Made by a program: the position numbers and the translations under genes. Under the pieces are notes generated by a model that saw nothing but the letters and a program-made list of their open reading frames with translations, did not search any database and was not told the DNA's origin. From positions 126,001-190,000 of the forward strand of contig JAQFVV010000180.1 in the NCBI GenBank assembly GCA_028023455.1: a DNA stretch of 64,000 nt, read 5' to 3'. Source of the DNA: Epiperipatus broadwayi. Its lineage: Eukaryota; Onychophora; Udeonychophora; Euonychophora; Peripatidae. Numbering within the stretch: position 1 is the first letter of the stretch; each line of letters opens with the position of its first letter. Of this stretch, positions 25,018 to 36,125 are shown one piece after another.

Positions 25018-25596
25018 TTAATATATGTGGATATATATCCATTCAATAGATATAACAGAGTAATTTTGTAGTAGAATTGAGGGAAAAAAAAACACATAAT
25101 AGATCATGTCAGAAATCCATTTGTTTATCTACCTTCTTTCATGTATTGATATAGATGTCACTGTATGTGCTTTAAATCATGGAGACATATTGAAAAGGGC
25201 AAAAAAACATAATTTGCCGAAAAAGGCTTTTATATAATAATTTTATAATTTGTAATCTTTGTTGCTTGTATATATGTATTTTTAAACATATTTGAATATT
25301 GTATACTTGAAGTGCAACATAAAAAAAGAATTGGTTTTAATTCTGATTCTTTTTCTGTATAGTTTAATAAGAACATAGAATATCTTTTCATTGTTTACAT
25401 ATAAGTATTTAAATTAAACTGAGAGACTGCAAAACTCTCAAGCACTTATGACTATCACCAGCCAATCAGATCATAAGCACTGAGACAGAGAATTTGACAA
25501 GAAAAGGGTGGTTCCACCCTCTTCTTAACTTGTCTTTCTATATATCCAAGCCAGTCTAAAGTAAATATTATTTCATTATCATCATCATCATCATCA

Positions 25597-27177
25597 TCAA
25601 CTATTATCAATCCACTGCAGGATGAAGGTCTCTCCAAGTTTAATCCATCTTCTCCGATCTTTAGCTTCTCTTTTCCACAACACCCCTGCACATTTTCTTA
25701 TTTCATCCATCCATCTCACATGTGGTCTCTTTCTGGGTCTTTTACAATCTCTTGGAATCCAGTTTAAAATTTCAAATGTCCATCTATTATCATTTCTTCT
25801 AGCAATATGTCCAGCCCAACTCCATTTCAATCTTTTAATTTTTTCAATAAGGTCAGTAACACCTGTTTGTTGTTTTACCCATACATTGCGTTTTCGATCT
25901 CTTCTTGTTACTCCCAACATACATCTCTCCATACTCCTTTGAGTGGTCTGAAGTCTCTGTATTGCTCTTCTATTAAGTGTCCAAGTCTCAGATCCATAAG
26001 TAAGAACGGGTAAAACACATTTGTTAAAAAACATTCTTTTCAAGCACATAGGCATATTTCCTTTTAGTATCAAGTTAATTCTACCAAAAGCACTCCAACC
26101 AAGTTTAATTCTATGATTAATTTCCTCCATTATGTTTCCACCTGTATTAATAATCTGACCAAGGTATTTATAACTGTTAACTTCTTCTAATTCTTCACAA
26201 TCAATCTTTATTTTCATATTTTGAGCAAATCGATTAAACATTACTTTAGTTTTTTTAACATTTATCTTTAGTCCTACTTTTCTACTTTCATCTGCTAACT
26301 CCTGCAACATTTCCTGCAGCTCTGAAGCATTATTTGCAAAAACAACTACATCATTTGCAAAATCTAAATGACTTAAATACTCTCCATTTACTTTCATTCC
26401 TTTAGTTTCCCATTTTAATCCACAAAATACTTCTTGCAGCACTGCTGTAAAAAGTTTTGGAGTTATGGAGTCATTTTGTCTTACACCTTTCTCAATATTG
26501 ATTTTTCCAGTATCATTATGTAATCTAATTGTTGCTGTTGCATTTTTATAAATATTCTTTAAAATATGACAATATCCTGGATCTATACCTTGATGATCCA
26601 ATGCTTTAATCACTGAAGAAATGTGTATAGAATCAAATGCCTTTTCATAATCTACAAATCCAAAACATAATGACAACTCATATTCATTTGTCCTTTCTAT
26701 GACTTCTCTCAATACCTGGATATGATCTATTGTACTAAAACCACTTTTAAATCCAGCTTGTTCTCTTGATTGGTGGAAATCCAAAGTTCTCTGTAGACGA
26801 GTTGTAATTATCTTGGTAAAAATTTTATATAAAACTGATAAAAGACTGATAGGTCTGTAATTTCTAATATATTTTTTATCACCTTTTTTAAATATTAATA
26901 TTATTACTGCATTCTTCCAATCTTTTGGTACATCTTTATCATTTAGACATTTGGTATATAACTTTGCTAAAATTGTTTCTATTTCTTCACCTGCTTCTTT
27001 TAATATATCAATTATAATTCCATCATTTCCTGGAGCCTTTCCTTTCTTCATACATTTAATTGCATGTCTCACTTCTTCATTTAAAATTCTGGGCAATTCG
27101 GAAGATGTAATAGATATAGGAGGTACTTGTTCTTTATTACTATATAATTCTTGATACAAATCTTCTACCAATTTCAT
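25597..27177 (-). pseudogene. RTE reverse transcriptase half of ORF2, FAND variant
   Basis: The 526-codon frame carries RT blocks in order: GKAPGNDGI, RNYRPISLLSVLYKI, QAGFKSGFSTIDHI, FVDYEKAFDSI (first catalytic Asp intact), VRQNDSITPKLF (normally RQGDPISPKLF), HLDFANDVVVFANN (normally FADD, so the first Asp of the pair is Asn), and GLKINVKKTK. The C-terminal part with ILPVLTYGSETWTL and RWMDEIRKCAG is typical of RTE/craniofacial-development-protein-2-like LINE ORFs. Its ATG follows the frameshift and is not a natural start. The altered catalytic box makes the enzyme unlikely to be active even without the frameshift. Confidence 0.9.
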
Positions 27178-28553
27178 GATGTCATCTCTCTTTTTAGTAA
27201 TAATTCCATCTTTTTTCTTATTGCAGATATAAATTTCCTACCAATACCAAAATGTTGTTTAACATTCTTGAGACTTTTATTTTCTTCTACAGCTTTCCTT
27301 GCTATTTCACAGTTATACTTTCTTATATCATTTTCAACTCTTTTCCATACCATTTTACAAAATTCGTGATATTCAATTCCTTTAAATACATCATTTTTGT
27401 ATGTCTTCATATTTCTTCTTTTCTTCATAAATTCTCTAGTCTCAGTAGAAATTTTATTAGTCAGTTGCTGCTTTTTTCTACCAGCTATCTTTATTGCAGT
27501 TTTTAAAAGTGTATCAGTTATTTTCATATTAATTTCATTCAAATCGGAATCATGTTCAAAATCTCCTAACACTTGAATTCTATTTGTAAGTTCTAATTTA
27601 AATTCATTAGAATATTTCTGAAGATTAGGAATATCAACTTTAAATATTGTTTTTCTTAATAATTTTTGTCTCTCTAGTTTTACATTAACACGTAACTTAC
27701 ACCTTACTAATCGATGATCACTTCCTGTGTTAAATTTATTAAGAACATTACAATCTTGAAATATGTATTTCCTGTTAGCCAAAATATAATCCAATTCTGC
27801 TGAACCTTCATTTGGATGCTTCCATGTCCATTTCCTTTTAACATTTTTCACAAAAAATGAATTCATAATATAAAGTTTTTCTTTTTCTGCAAACTCCACA
27901 AGTCTATGTCCTCTCTCATTTCTATTACCATAACCAAAATTGCCTACAACAATTTCATCTTTCATTTGTCTACCAATTCTAGCATTAAAGTCTCCCATAA
28001 CAATTTTAAAATGTTGTTTACTCTGATCAAAAGCCTTTTGTACATCCATATAAAAATCTTCTACTACTTCATCACTATGAGAACTTGTTGGGGCATAAAC
28101 CTGAATTATCTGCATTTGGTATCTGCTATTAAGTTGTATAACTAATCTTGTCACTCTGTCCGATACACCATCAATCTCCACAATATTGTTCTTCCACTTT
28201 TTATTTATAATGAATCCTACTCCACTTGTATTTCCAATATTTGTGCCTTTATAATAGAGTATATGTCCACTTTTTAAATCAATTGTTTCTTCACCTTTTC
28301 TTCTAACTTCACAAAGTCCAATAATGTCCCATTTAATATAAGACAATTCTTCTTCTAATTCTTGCAATCTTCCTTCACTTGAAAGTGATCTGCAGTTGTA
28401 AGTACCTAAATAAAAAGTCATCATCAAATGGCAGCCTGGGTCCACAATCAGGGGATTCTTAGCACCCTCCGCCTTTGGCCCCCAACCGCTGCCTTGGTTG
28501 GTGACTTTACAGCCTCCTGGGAATAAGGGCCATGCTTTATTTTTGTCTGTCAT
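27174..28553 (-). pseudogene. RTE endonuclease (APE-type) half of ORF2
   Basis: The 459-codon frame begins with an N-terminal extension of about 45 residues, then the exonuclease-endonuclease-phosphatase fold: LGTYNCRSLSSEGRL (Asn), LCEVRRKGEE (catalytic Glu), YAPTS, VMGDFNARIG (Asp/Asn pair) and TGSDHRLVRCKL (Ser-Asp-His). All catalytic boxes appear intact. It would nick chromosomal DNA to start target-primed reverse transcription. The frame ends after a frameshift in a run of six A on the minus strand (T-run 27211-27216 on the plus strand). It overlaps the downstream frame by 4 bp (27174-27177). In RTE elements both halves form one protein of about 1,000 residues. Confidence 0.9.
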
Positions 28554-28843
28554 AATTGTATATATGTATTGGAAAAATATTTATCATTTACACAAACATT
28601 CATTCTGCCTTATCAGGCACTGAGAAGAAAGACCATGGTGTTTCTTGATCTTAAACTCAGAGGTAAAAAGCCAATAAACTCACCACACTGGCTAATGCGT
28701 GTTGGTGAGTAGCCCATCCATGTTCGTATACTATATGAATAATCACATAGTAATAACAGCTGCAACGACAAGAACGTATGGAGTGGACATTAGGAATTTT
28801 TTTTTTTTTTTTTTGGAAAATATTATTTACATATAAGTATTTA

Positions 28844-31205
28844 TTAAAAGACAAATTATTCATCTCAGGGAACAAAGTAATAATTTTAAAATGATATAAT
28901 ACCAAAGTCATTATCTAGCATATAAAATAGTTAATATTATGTGAATTTCTGAATATTACCTTAAACCATAATGCATAAAATATTCTAAGCAAAAATATAT
29001 AAAATAAGCAAACAATAATAATAAATACCCAAAATTATAATTCTAAATTATAACCAATTTACCAAAACTTTTAAAAATATTAAAGTTCTTTATTCTGTAA
29101 ACTTCAAATTTACTAGAAAACAATTTTACAAGCAGATAATATTTCTTTGTTTGTTGGAAATGAAACAATCTAAAATAGATGCACAATATGGAAAATTATT
29201 TTAGATTTTCTTAAACGTCAATGCACATAAGTACATTTAACAATGGCCACTTTATTTCATGAACAATTTAAACATAGAAGTAAGTCTTGTTTTAATAATT
29301 GATACTTATAGTGTTACACTGGTTTTCCATTTCACATTTTTTAATTATATTCAATATATATATAGGTTTAAGAGCAAATATTTCTTTCTAAAGTTAAGCA
29401 GGTTTTCTGCCAGAAAGAAATAGAAAGCAGTTTTATACATTCACCTTTGAGCAATAATAAGAATCAAAGCATATAATAAATAAGTCTTATTAAAGTAATG
29501 GTATTTAATTTTGGTATTTGAGTTTTAACTATAATATGTTGTCTCTTGTGTAGATTTATTTTAAGCATAAATTTAAGTATCTCTACAACAAATTATTGAG
29601 AATAATAAAAATGTCATTTAAAATTAAACACAAACAGGTTGTTATCTTGATTCAACAGTTCATTTTTTCATAAGAATAAATGTATTCAAGAGAAACCATT
29701 TATCACAGAATATTGAAAAGTATTTTTTAAAACTATTATTAAAATAAACATTTAAAAAAATATTAACATGGTGTCATTAATACTGCAAATACAAGTTTCC
29801 AGCAATTTTATTTCCTAAGATCTAAGTAACATTAGATTTATTATAAAGTTCATTGCAACTGTGAAATATAAAATAATAAAGAATTTTTTTATATAAGCAA
29901 TAGAAGTCATATATAATTGCCATGATATGCTGATATCAAATAGATATGCTTTAGCAATTATGAATGAATGATCATTTAACATTTTAAATTCTTTGTTTTT
30001 CTTCTTTTTGAAATATTGTTAACTTTAGGATTTTCACTGTCTTTGCTTTAAAACTCTGGTATCTGCATTTAAAGGTTTTTAAAGATATATATTACTTAAA
30101 ATAAAAAAAAATGATAACTTATAATTACATCTATAGCTGAGAAAGTTTTAAATTTCTTTCTCCTTTGCATGTTTGTTTCTTCTAAAAGTTTAATTGTTCT
30201 TGTAATTCAGACGATGTAGTTCAGACCTTCAGTGTGTCCATGTAGACCTTTTTATACACCTAGTCATGTCACTCTTTTTGATTAACAGAAAAAGGCATTT
30301 TACAACTTCCTTTTAATTTTCCCACCTTAAGGTTAAAGGTTAATTTAGTATCTGTAGAAAATAACTAATTATAGCAACTCATTTCAGAATTTTAATTAAT
30401 ACATGCTATCTGAGATGACTATTTTCAAAAAAATAAAGGCATTATGATAAAAATAAAATAAGATACAATGAAAGAAAATATATTAAAAAAATATTACATA
30501 ACTTCTTTATAACCATTTTCAGACTGTATTAATAAATAATAAAAGTTTATTAGGGGTCAGCTTAATATTTTAACTAATTTAAGTATATAAAAATAATATC
30601 TAATCTTATAAAATAGGAAAGTGTAACTAAAATTAATAAGTGTAAGCATACTCACACATGTATACTGAAGTTATTTCAATTGAAAATCAACTATTTTAAC
30701 ACCAATAAAACAGTTTTTTGTCATTTAAGTTAACAAATCTAGCTTTATCTTTATCTACTTAATCTTAATGATATTAGTTTATAAATATAGTATTGCTGAT
30801 AGTTAATTTAAACTAAATACTTTACTATAAACATGAAAATTCAACATTAACATCTGATATTAAAATTTTAAACCTAATTACTATTACTACTTATTTAGAC
30901 TCTACAATTTGAGATACTAAAGGACTATACCAAAATAATCTTGACTTTTTAGTACTAATTTCTTGCTAAATAGAAAGCTACATCTTTAAGTTAAACACTT
31001 AATATTAAAATGGACTTCAATTATGTCCAGGATTTATAAAATACTTTAAATAATTTATAATTTAAATTGACATACACTTATAAAACTATAATAAAGTTAA
31101 CTTACAACAAGATTAATTAAATATTTTTCTTTATAACTTTTTTTTTATTTGAATACATTGAATGGCTAAATGTCTAGCTTCATTGACAAAGCTAAAGGTT
31201 ACAAA
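28844..31205 (+). repeat. Duplicated segment copy A, right part
   Basis: Collinear with 39,745-40,449 plus 43,082-44,750. Matching words include AAATTATAATTCTAAATTAT, TTTACCAAAACTTTTAAAAA, TTTAACAATGGCCACTTTAT and GATTCAACAGTTCATTT. There are many small indels and no coding sequence is recognised. Homology ends near 31,205 (ATGGCTAAATGTCTAGCTTC versus ATGGCTAAAACTCTAGCTTC in copy B). Confidence 0.85.
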
Positions 31206-31379
31206 TCTGCCCAACTTTATATATAATACTTTTTTTAACACATCAGCACTATTCACAGATAGCAATTTGTCAAAACAGCAAAACAATTTTTACATTACCT
31301 TATATTATTTAATAAATTTTGTTTCAATCACTGAAAACTTATATAATTATTCATTCCCTTGAGGAATGGGTCTAAGGTT

Positions 31380-31710
31380 TCATGCATTACAGATACAATA
31401 ATTTAATTTTTCTTTCAGATTTGTTTTGCTTTTTATCATCCCTTCACTATCTATCTTATTATTCAGAATGGGATGCCTAATAAATACTATTTTCATTTTA
31501 CAATTTATTTTAACACTAACCAACATGAATATAATATCATTAAATTGTTTATATGAACTACATCTTATAAAAACTATCTTCATTTTGCATTTAATCTGAA
31601 CATTGATCAGCAATGTTGCAACAATGTTAATTTGTTTAAATAAAATAAGTTGTACAAAAACTATCTTCCTCATCAATTTAAAGTTGTAATTAATAATTTA
31701 TTAAGCACAT
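31380..31710 (-). repeat. Degenerate 87-bp (29-codon) repeat array, left block
   Basis: On the minus strand two adjacent 29-residue units are visible in one open frame, sharing the core INVQIKCKMKIVFIR / VSVKINCKMKIVFIR. On the plus strand the units appear as CATTTTACAATTTATTTTAA and CATTTTGCATTTAATCTGAA about 88 bp apart. The block continues on the far side of the LINE at 34.8 kb. It is probably the repetitive tail of a decayed protein gene; the product is unknown. Confidence 0.55.
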
Positions 31711-31752
31711 ACTCATTACCTAAATAATATATATTAAGGTTATAATCTTAAG

Positions 31753-31887
31753 ACTATGCACCTAGATGCAACAGTAGGGATCTCTGTAAATCTTAACACA
31801 AGATTAATGACCACTCATGTCTTTTAAAGTCATTAATCTTATGTTAAGATTTGTAGAGGTCCCTACTGTCACATCTAGACACATAGA
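31753..31887. repeat. Hairpin with ~59-bp arms at the LINE 5' edge
   Basis: CTAGATGCAACAGTAGGGAT followed by CTCTGTAAATCTTAACACAA and GATTAATGAC (31762-31811) has its near-perfect reverse complement at 31829-31878, separated by 17 bases. The outer bases CTATG also pair. Identity is about 90%. Either an independent foldback MITE or the LINE 5' end. Confidence 0.85.
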
Positions 31888-32553
31888 TAGAGAAAGAGGA
31901 AATGAATAAAGTACAGAAAATAAAGTTGTTTGATAATGAAGATAGAGTATGTAATAGTGATCATAATTTCTTTGTAATTGAAATGGTTAGTAATGTGATA
32001 GAAAATAGAAATAAAAGCAGAATGAATAGTGAAAGATGTAAATGGAGAGTGAATAATAAGATGTGGACGGAGAGTGAATGATAAGAATAAGTTAAAAGAG
32101 TATAAAATATAAGTTGAAAAAACCATGGAAGAATTGGTTGGAAATGAGTATGAGGACTGGTGTGATGAAATAGAAAAAGTGGCAAATAGGGTTTTAGGTG
32201 AGAATATTCAGAAGAATAAAGGTAATAGAAAAATGAGAGTTAGTAAAAGTGTAAAAGAGGGGAAAAAAGCATGCAGAGAATATAAGTGTGCTATTAAAAA
32301 CAAATAAAGTGAAAAAGATATTAATGCTAAATGTAAAAAGTACTTAGAAAAGAAGGTTAGCTAAAATAGATAATTATAGAGAGAGAATGAAACTAAATAG
32401 TAAATTATTAGATGACATTAATAAAAGTGGAAGAGATGGGAGTAAAAAAATTTTGGAATTACATTAAAAGGAGAAATTTAGGAGATATATATATATATAC
32501 TATTACTGGATGAAGAGGGAATAGAGTGTAGCTCTAGAGAAGAATTAGAGAGA

Positions 32554-33417
32554 ATGTTGAATAGTTATGTAATGGATATAGAAAAGATGTTAGATGTGAA
32601 GGACAGAGGGGTAGAAAATATGAAAGCATATAGTAAAAGGAATATTAGGTTTACAGAAAATGAACTGAATGAAGCAGGGAAGAAATTGAGAAGTGGTAAA
32701 CCAAGAGGGTTAGATGGATGGGCAGTAGTGATGGTTATGAATTTAGGGCATAGGGCAAAAGTAAAGTTACTATCATGTTTTAATAAAATGGCACAGAATA
32801 GAGTTTTTCTGGGTAGGTGGAATAATATGGGAGTAAGATTATTATTTAAAGGAAAGGGTAAGGATCATAGAAAGTTAAATAATTATAGACCAATAGTGGC
32901 AACATCAGTTTTATATAAAGTTTTTTCATGTATGGTGGATGGAAGAGTTGCAAAATGGATGGAAGAAAATAATGTAGTGGGGGAAATGCAAGGAGGTTTT
33001 AGGTCAGATAGGCATATAGGAGATAGTTTATTTGTAGTTACACAACTTATGGATATGAATATGAATTCAGGTAGACAGTTATATATGAGTTTTATAGATA
33101 TAGAGAAGGCATATGATAGAGTGAATAGAAATAGATTATGGATAAGTTTAGCAAATTCAGGAATGGATGAAGTTTTAGTGGGTGTTATTAAGAAATTATA
33201 TGAAAATAATTACTATACATATCAATTAAGGGATATAGAATCAGTTAAAGTTAAAAATGGGGTGGGACTGAGGCAAGGATGCCCTATGTCACCTATTTTG
33301 TTTGTGTTGTATTTGAGTGAAATGGAGAGAGCAATAGAAAGACTAGGAAGAGGGATAGAGATACCATTAATAGGTGGCAAGAGAGTATATACACTGTCAG
33401 GTCTTTTTTGCAGATGA
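32554..33417 (+). pseudogene. LINE reverse transcriptase, N-terminal and palm part
   Basis: The 287-codon frame shows RT blocks: KKLRSGKPRGLDGW, LLFKGKGKDHRKLNNYRP, EMQGGFRSDRHIGDSLF, MSFIDIEKAYDRVNRNRLW with the first catalytic Asp, and NGVGLRQGCPMSPILFVLYL. It shifts frame near 33,375-33,400, just before the catalytic FADD, which continues in the next overlapping frame. The I/Jockey-like group is plausible, but I cannot assign a clade with confidence. The enzyme would perform target-primed reverse transcription. Confidence 0.85.
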
Positions 33418-33655
33418 TGTCTTTTTGGGTGCAGAAAGAAGAGAAGATATAGAAGCTATGCTTAGGACATGCACAAGGGTGGGTAAAGATATAGGGATTA
33501 AATTTAGTGAAGAAAAATCAAATATAATAATGGTAAATACTGGGGAAAGAGAAGACAAAGATTTCTTATTGGGGGATATAATGTTAAGTGTGGTGAATAA
33601 ATATAGTTATTTGGAAATCATCCTGAGTAATAAGAAAAATTGCTTGGATGAATGA
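33374..33655 (+). pseudogene. LINE reverse transcriptase, FADD and thumb part
   Basis: Continuation of the RT after a frameshift. VFFADDVFLGAERREDIEAM carries the intact catalytic Asp pair (codons about 33,410-33,415). DIGIKFSEEKSNIIMVNTG and the VVNKYSYLEI block follow, then a stop at 33,653-33,655. Further thumb sequence continues to about 33,860 with several stops. Confidence 0.8.
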
Positions 33656-34309
33656 GAGAAAAAATTGATAAATGAAGCAAAGAAAAGAAAGGGATTAATA
33701 AAGAAATTAACAGTGTTAATAATAAATATGATGTAGTTAGAATTGTATGGAAGGAAGTGGCAGTAGCAGGGTTAACATTCGGGAATGATGTGTTATGTGT
33801 TAGTAAAGGTGTATTAGATTACTTAGAAAAAGTACAAAGGAAAGTAGGAAGACATCATTAGATGCAGAGGTGTGGACAGCAAAGGAGGCAATTCAAGGAG
33901 AAATGGGATGGTCAAGTTTTTATATGAGGGGTGCAAAAAGCAAATTGAAAATGTTCATTTAGGTTGCAGTTTATGAATAATAAAAGAATAGCCAAAATAC
34001 TATTTAATTGGGTTACAAGTAAGGGGCAGGCAACAAGATGGGTGAGAAAGGTAATGTGGTATGCAGAAGATTTGGATAAAGAATCTATGTCAGTATACTT
34101 GTACAAAAGGTGGATGATTGTGTTAGGAGAATTGTTGAGTGTTATAGTGGTAAGGATTGGGATAGAAGAATAGATGCATTAATAAAGTATAGGGTGTTGG
34201 AGAGATGGAGAACTAGTATGGAGAATAAAATGAGTTTAAATATATATAGAAGTAAAGAGAACATTGGGTGTAAGTTAATTTATGTTAATAGGAAGGAAAG
34301 TAGTTTATT

Positions 34310-34633
34310 GTTTTAGGCTCGAATGGGATCTTTAGCAACAAGAGAATATATATGTAAATGGAAAAATATGGGTGATTTAGTCTGCAAGTTATGTAAGGAA
34401 GGCATAGAAAATATTAGGCATCTGTTACTTCAATGTAATGCTTGGAAGCAGCAAGGATACAAATAATGAAGTTATGGAAGATTAAATATGAACAAAGTGA
34501 TTATACAGAAAGTGAGTTATTGGTTTTTATGCTAGGTTTGGGAAAAGATAAGGGGGATTTAGATATGAAGGTCATGGAGTTGACAAAGATTATGTTGTGG
34601 AAATGTAATGGAGCAGATTATGGGAAAACTTAG
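34310..34633 (+). pseudogene. LINE C-terminal CCHC zinc-finger segment
   Basis: A plus-strand frame reads LATREYICKWKNMGDL, then CKLCKEGIENIRHLLLQC: a C-x2-C-x8-H-x4-C finger common at the C-termini of I- and R2-related LINE ORF2 proteins (codons 34383-34436). The following 63-codon frame (34442-34633) is the degenerate remainder of the same C-terminus. Confidence 0.6.
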
Positions 34634-34800
34634 TGTGACAATGGAAAGGGAAGGTAAAGTGGCTAACAGGTTTCTCTGGACATAGCTGCTGAGAGATTCC
34701 TGACTTCGTTTAAGGAGAAGTCACAGTGCATCACATTACGTCAACATCACATCATCACATAGTCTTAAAGTTATAGCTTTAATATATATTACTTACTCAT

Positions 34801-36125
34801 CAATATCATTTTATGAACATCAAATTGACTAGAATTTGCATTTGATTTTATTACCTATCAACAGCATTCATAAAGTTTTACAAAAAGTAACTTCATTTTA
34901 TATCTCTAATCTTAGAACAAAGAACATTTCACTGATATCAAACTGATTAAATAATAAATGTGTTTCAAACACAGTTTTCATTTTACACTTAATCTTTCTG
35001 CTTACTAATAATTTTTTTTTCGTCATTAAAGTAGTTAATTAAAATAAACTTTTCAGACATAGATTTCAGTTTATCTTTGCATTTACTGAAAATGTCCTGT
35101 TTAATCTAAACTGATCTAATAAAATAGACTTCTTAGATGTGGGTTTCATTTTAGAATTATTTTTCTTTTTAATTGATAAAACCTTCTCAGTATTAAATGA
35201 ATCAAATGAAAAACGTAGTAGGTTTATCAAAAATATAGAAAGTCGAGGTTGTGAGTGGAGCAAGTTTGGCGGTTGTAAATAAAGATGTGACAATTCACCA
35301 TAGATAAATACTCTTTATGTAATAAAGATATATATGAGAGCTGGTGACCTGAGCCAACTGGTGAGTGCTGGTTCAGCACGAAATGCATCTTGGGGGCCAT
35401 TTGTCTTATGTTGTATTTTCATTTATATGAAAAATAAAAAAAGAAAGAGGAAGTATGGAGATTATTAAAATAATTGATAAAACAAATTTATTAGAAATGA
35501 TTTTCAGTTTACAATTTATCTTTTCATACCCTGTTAATTCCCTGTTAACTAGAAACTAACCAAATATGATATTTTTCTGTTTTCATTTTGTAACTAATTT
35601 TATCATTTAATAGCGCTATTTGTTTAAATAACAATCTGTTGTGACCTTTTTTCAACCTACATTCATCTTAGTGTTTGGTATCTCTACTCTACCAAAAATA
35701 GATCGATATTTATTAAAGATTTTAAATACATTGATTTTATCTTGCAATTTATTTTATCATTTGTTAATATTTGACTATCAGATAAGATATAATTTCTATA
35801 TTTGGTTTTTATTTTACAATTTATTTTATCTATCAACACTAATTTGAGAATATTGGGGAAAACTGTTTTACAATATACTTTTAGTTTCCACTAACTGATT
35901 AAACATTGAATGTTCTATACATTCTTGTTTCATTTTAGATTTTATTTTATCATTAGTACTATTTTGCAACTTATTCAACTCTAACAATTTCCTGTCTAAT
36001 AAATAATGTATTTTTATTAAATTATTTTTTGTAAACCTTCTAATTTTTCTAGAGACTTTTCTAGCTCCTGATAAATATTTTCTGAAATTTTGAAAAATTG
36101 GTTGGATTATTCTCTATGGGTTCAT
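34801..36125 (-). repeat. Degenerate 87-bp repeat array, right block
   Basis: Plus-strand core words recur at irregular multiples of about 80-90 bp: TTTTCATTTTACACTTAATC (34,976), TTTCAGTTTATCTTTGCATT (35,067), GGTTTCATTTTAGAATTATT (35,141), TTTTCATTTTGTAACTAATT (35,580), TTGCAATTTATTTTATCATT (35,742), ATTTTACAATTTATTTTATC (35,812) and TTTCATTTTAGATTTTATTT (35,929). The minus-strand translation core is DKINCKMK-like, as in the left block. Stops and shifts are frequent. Confidence 0.55.
35351..35398 (+). ncRNA. Hammerhead-ribozyme-like fold with one core change
   Basis: The order of elements matches a type I hammerhead: CCAA (35354-35357, stem I), CTGGTGA (35358-35364, normally CUGANGA), stem II GTGCTG-GTT-CAGCAC (35365-35379, six perfect pairs), GAAA (35380-35383), a minimal two-pair stem III around TGCATC with AUC as cleavage triplet (ending 35389), then TTGG (35390-35393) closing stem I. 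The GAAA-tgca-TC layout resembles the very small stem III of hammerheads known in Penelope-like elements and retrozymes. The A-to-G change in the core would be expected to cripple cleavage, so this is at best a relic. Confidence 0.4.

Larger units (their letters stand above)
23015..25362 (+). mobile_element. Penelope-like element in inverted (palindromic) arrangement
   Basis: An 11-bp direct repeat, TTTAATAAGAA, flanks the insertion (23004-23014 and 25363-25373). The paralogous copy B at about 39.7 kb lacks the insert, which confirms it. Inside are two inverted arms of 1.07 kb (23014-24085 and 24234-25304) around a 148-bp spacer, plus a 58-bp unpaired tail (25305-25362). The spacer and right arm encode the end of an RT and a GIY-YIG nuclease; the left arm is an inverted copy of the 3' part only. 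Inverted partial copies and a short tail are known structural habits of Penelope-like elements. Arm identity looks above 95%, so insertion or conversion was recent. Confidence 0.85.
25412..28825 (-). mobile_element. Full-length RTE-clade LINE with 18-bp target-site duplication
   Basis: The 18-bp direct repeat TTTACATATAAGTATTTA flanks the element (25394-25411 and 28826-28843), and the paralogous copy B has a single related site at about 39.73 kb. The 3.4-kb length matches RTE/BovB-type elements. Reading leftward: a 5' UTR of about 270 bp containing A19, an endonuclease-RT gene split by one frameshift, a (GAT)n run just after the stop, and a 165-bp 3' part with a perfect hairpin, GGGTGG-TT-CCACCC (about 25505-25518). 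A long TSD and full length imply a fairly recent insertion, but the RT is already damaged. Confidence 0.9.
31711..34800 (+). mobile_element. LINE enclosed by inverted flanks
   Basis: A decayed non-LTR element on the plus strand: end of an endonuclease domain (VCNSDHNFF at about 31,948), RT (32554-33655), and a C-terminal CCHC finger (34383-34436). Its outer flanks, 31711-31758 and 34758-34800, are inverted repeats of each other (left reverse complement CATAGTCTTAAGATTATAAC, right CATAGTCTTAAAGTTATAGC, both continuing with TTAATATATATTA). LINEs do not normally have inverted termini, so either it landed inside a palindrome or the boundaries belong to another element. The 5' part of the endonuclease is missing. 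Confidence 0.75.
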
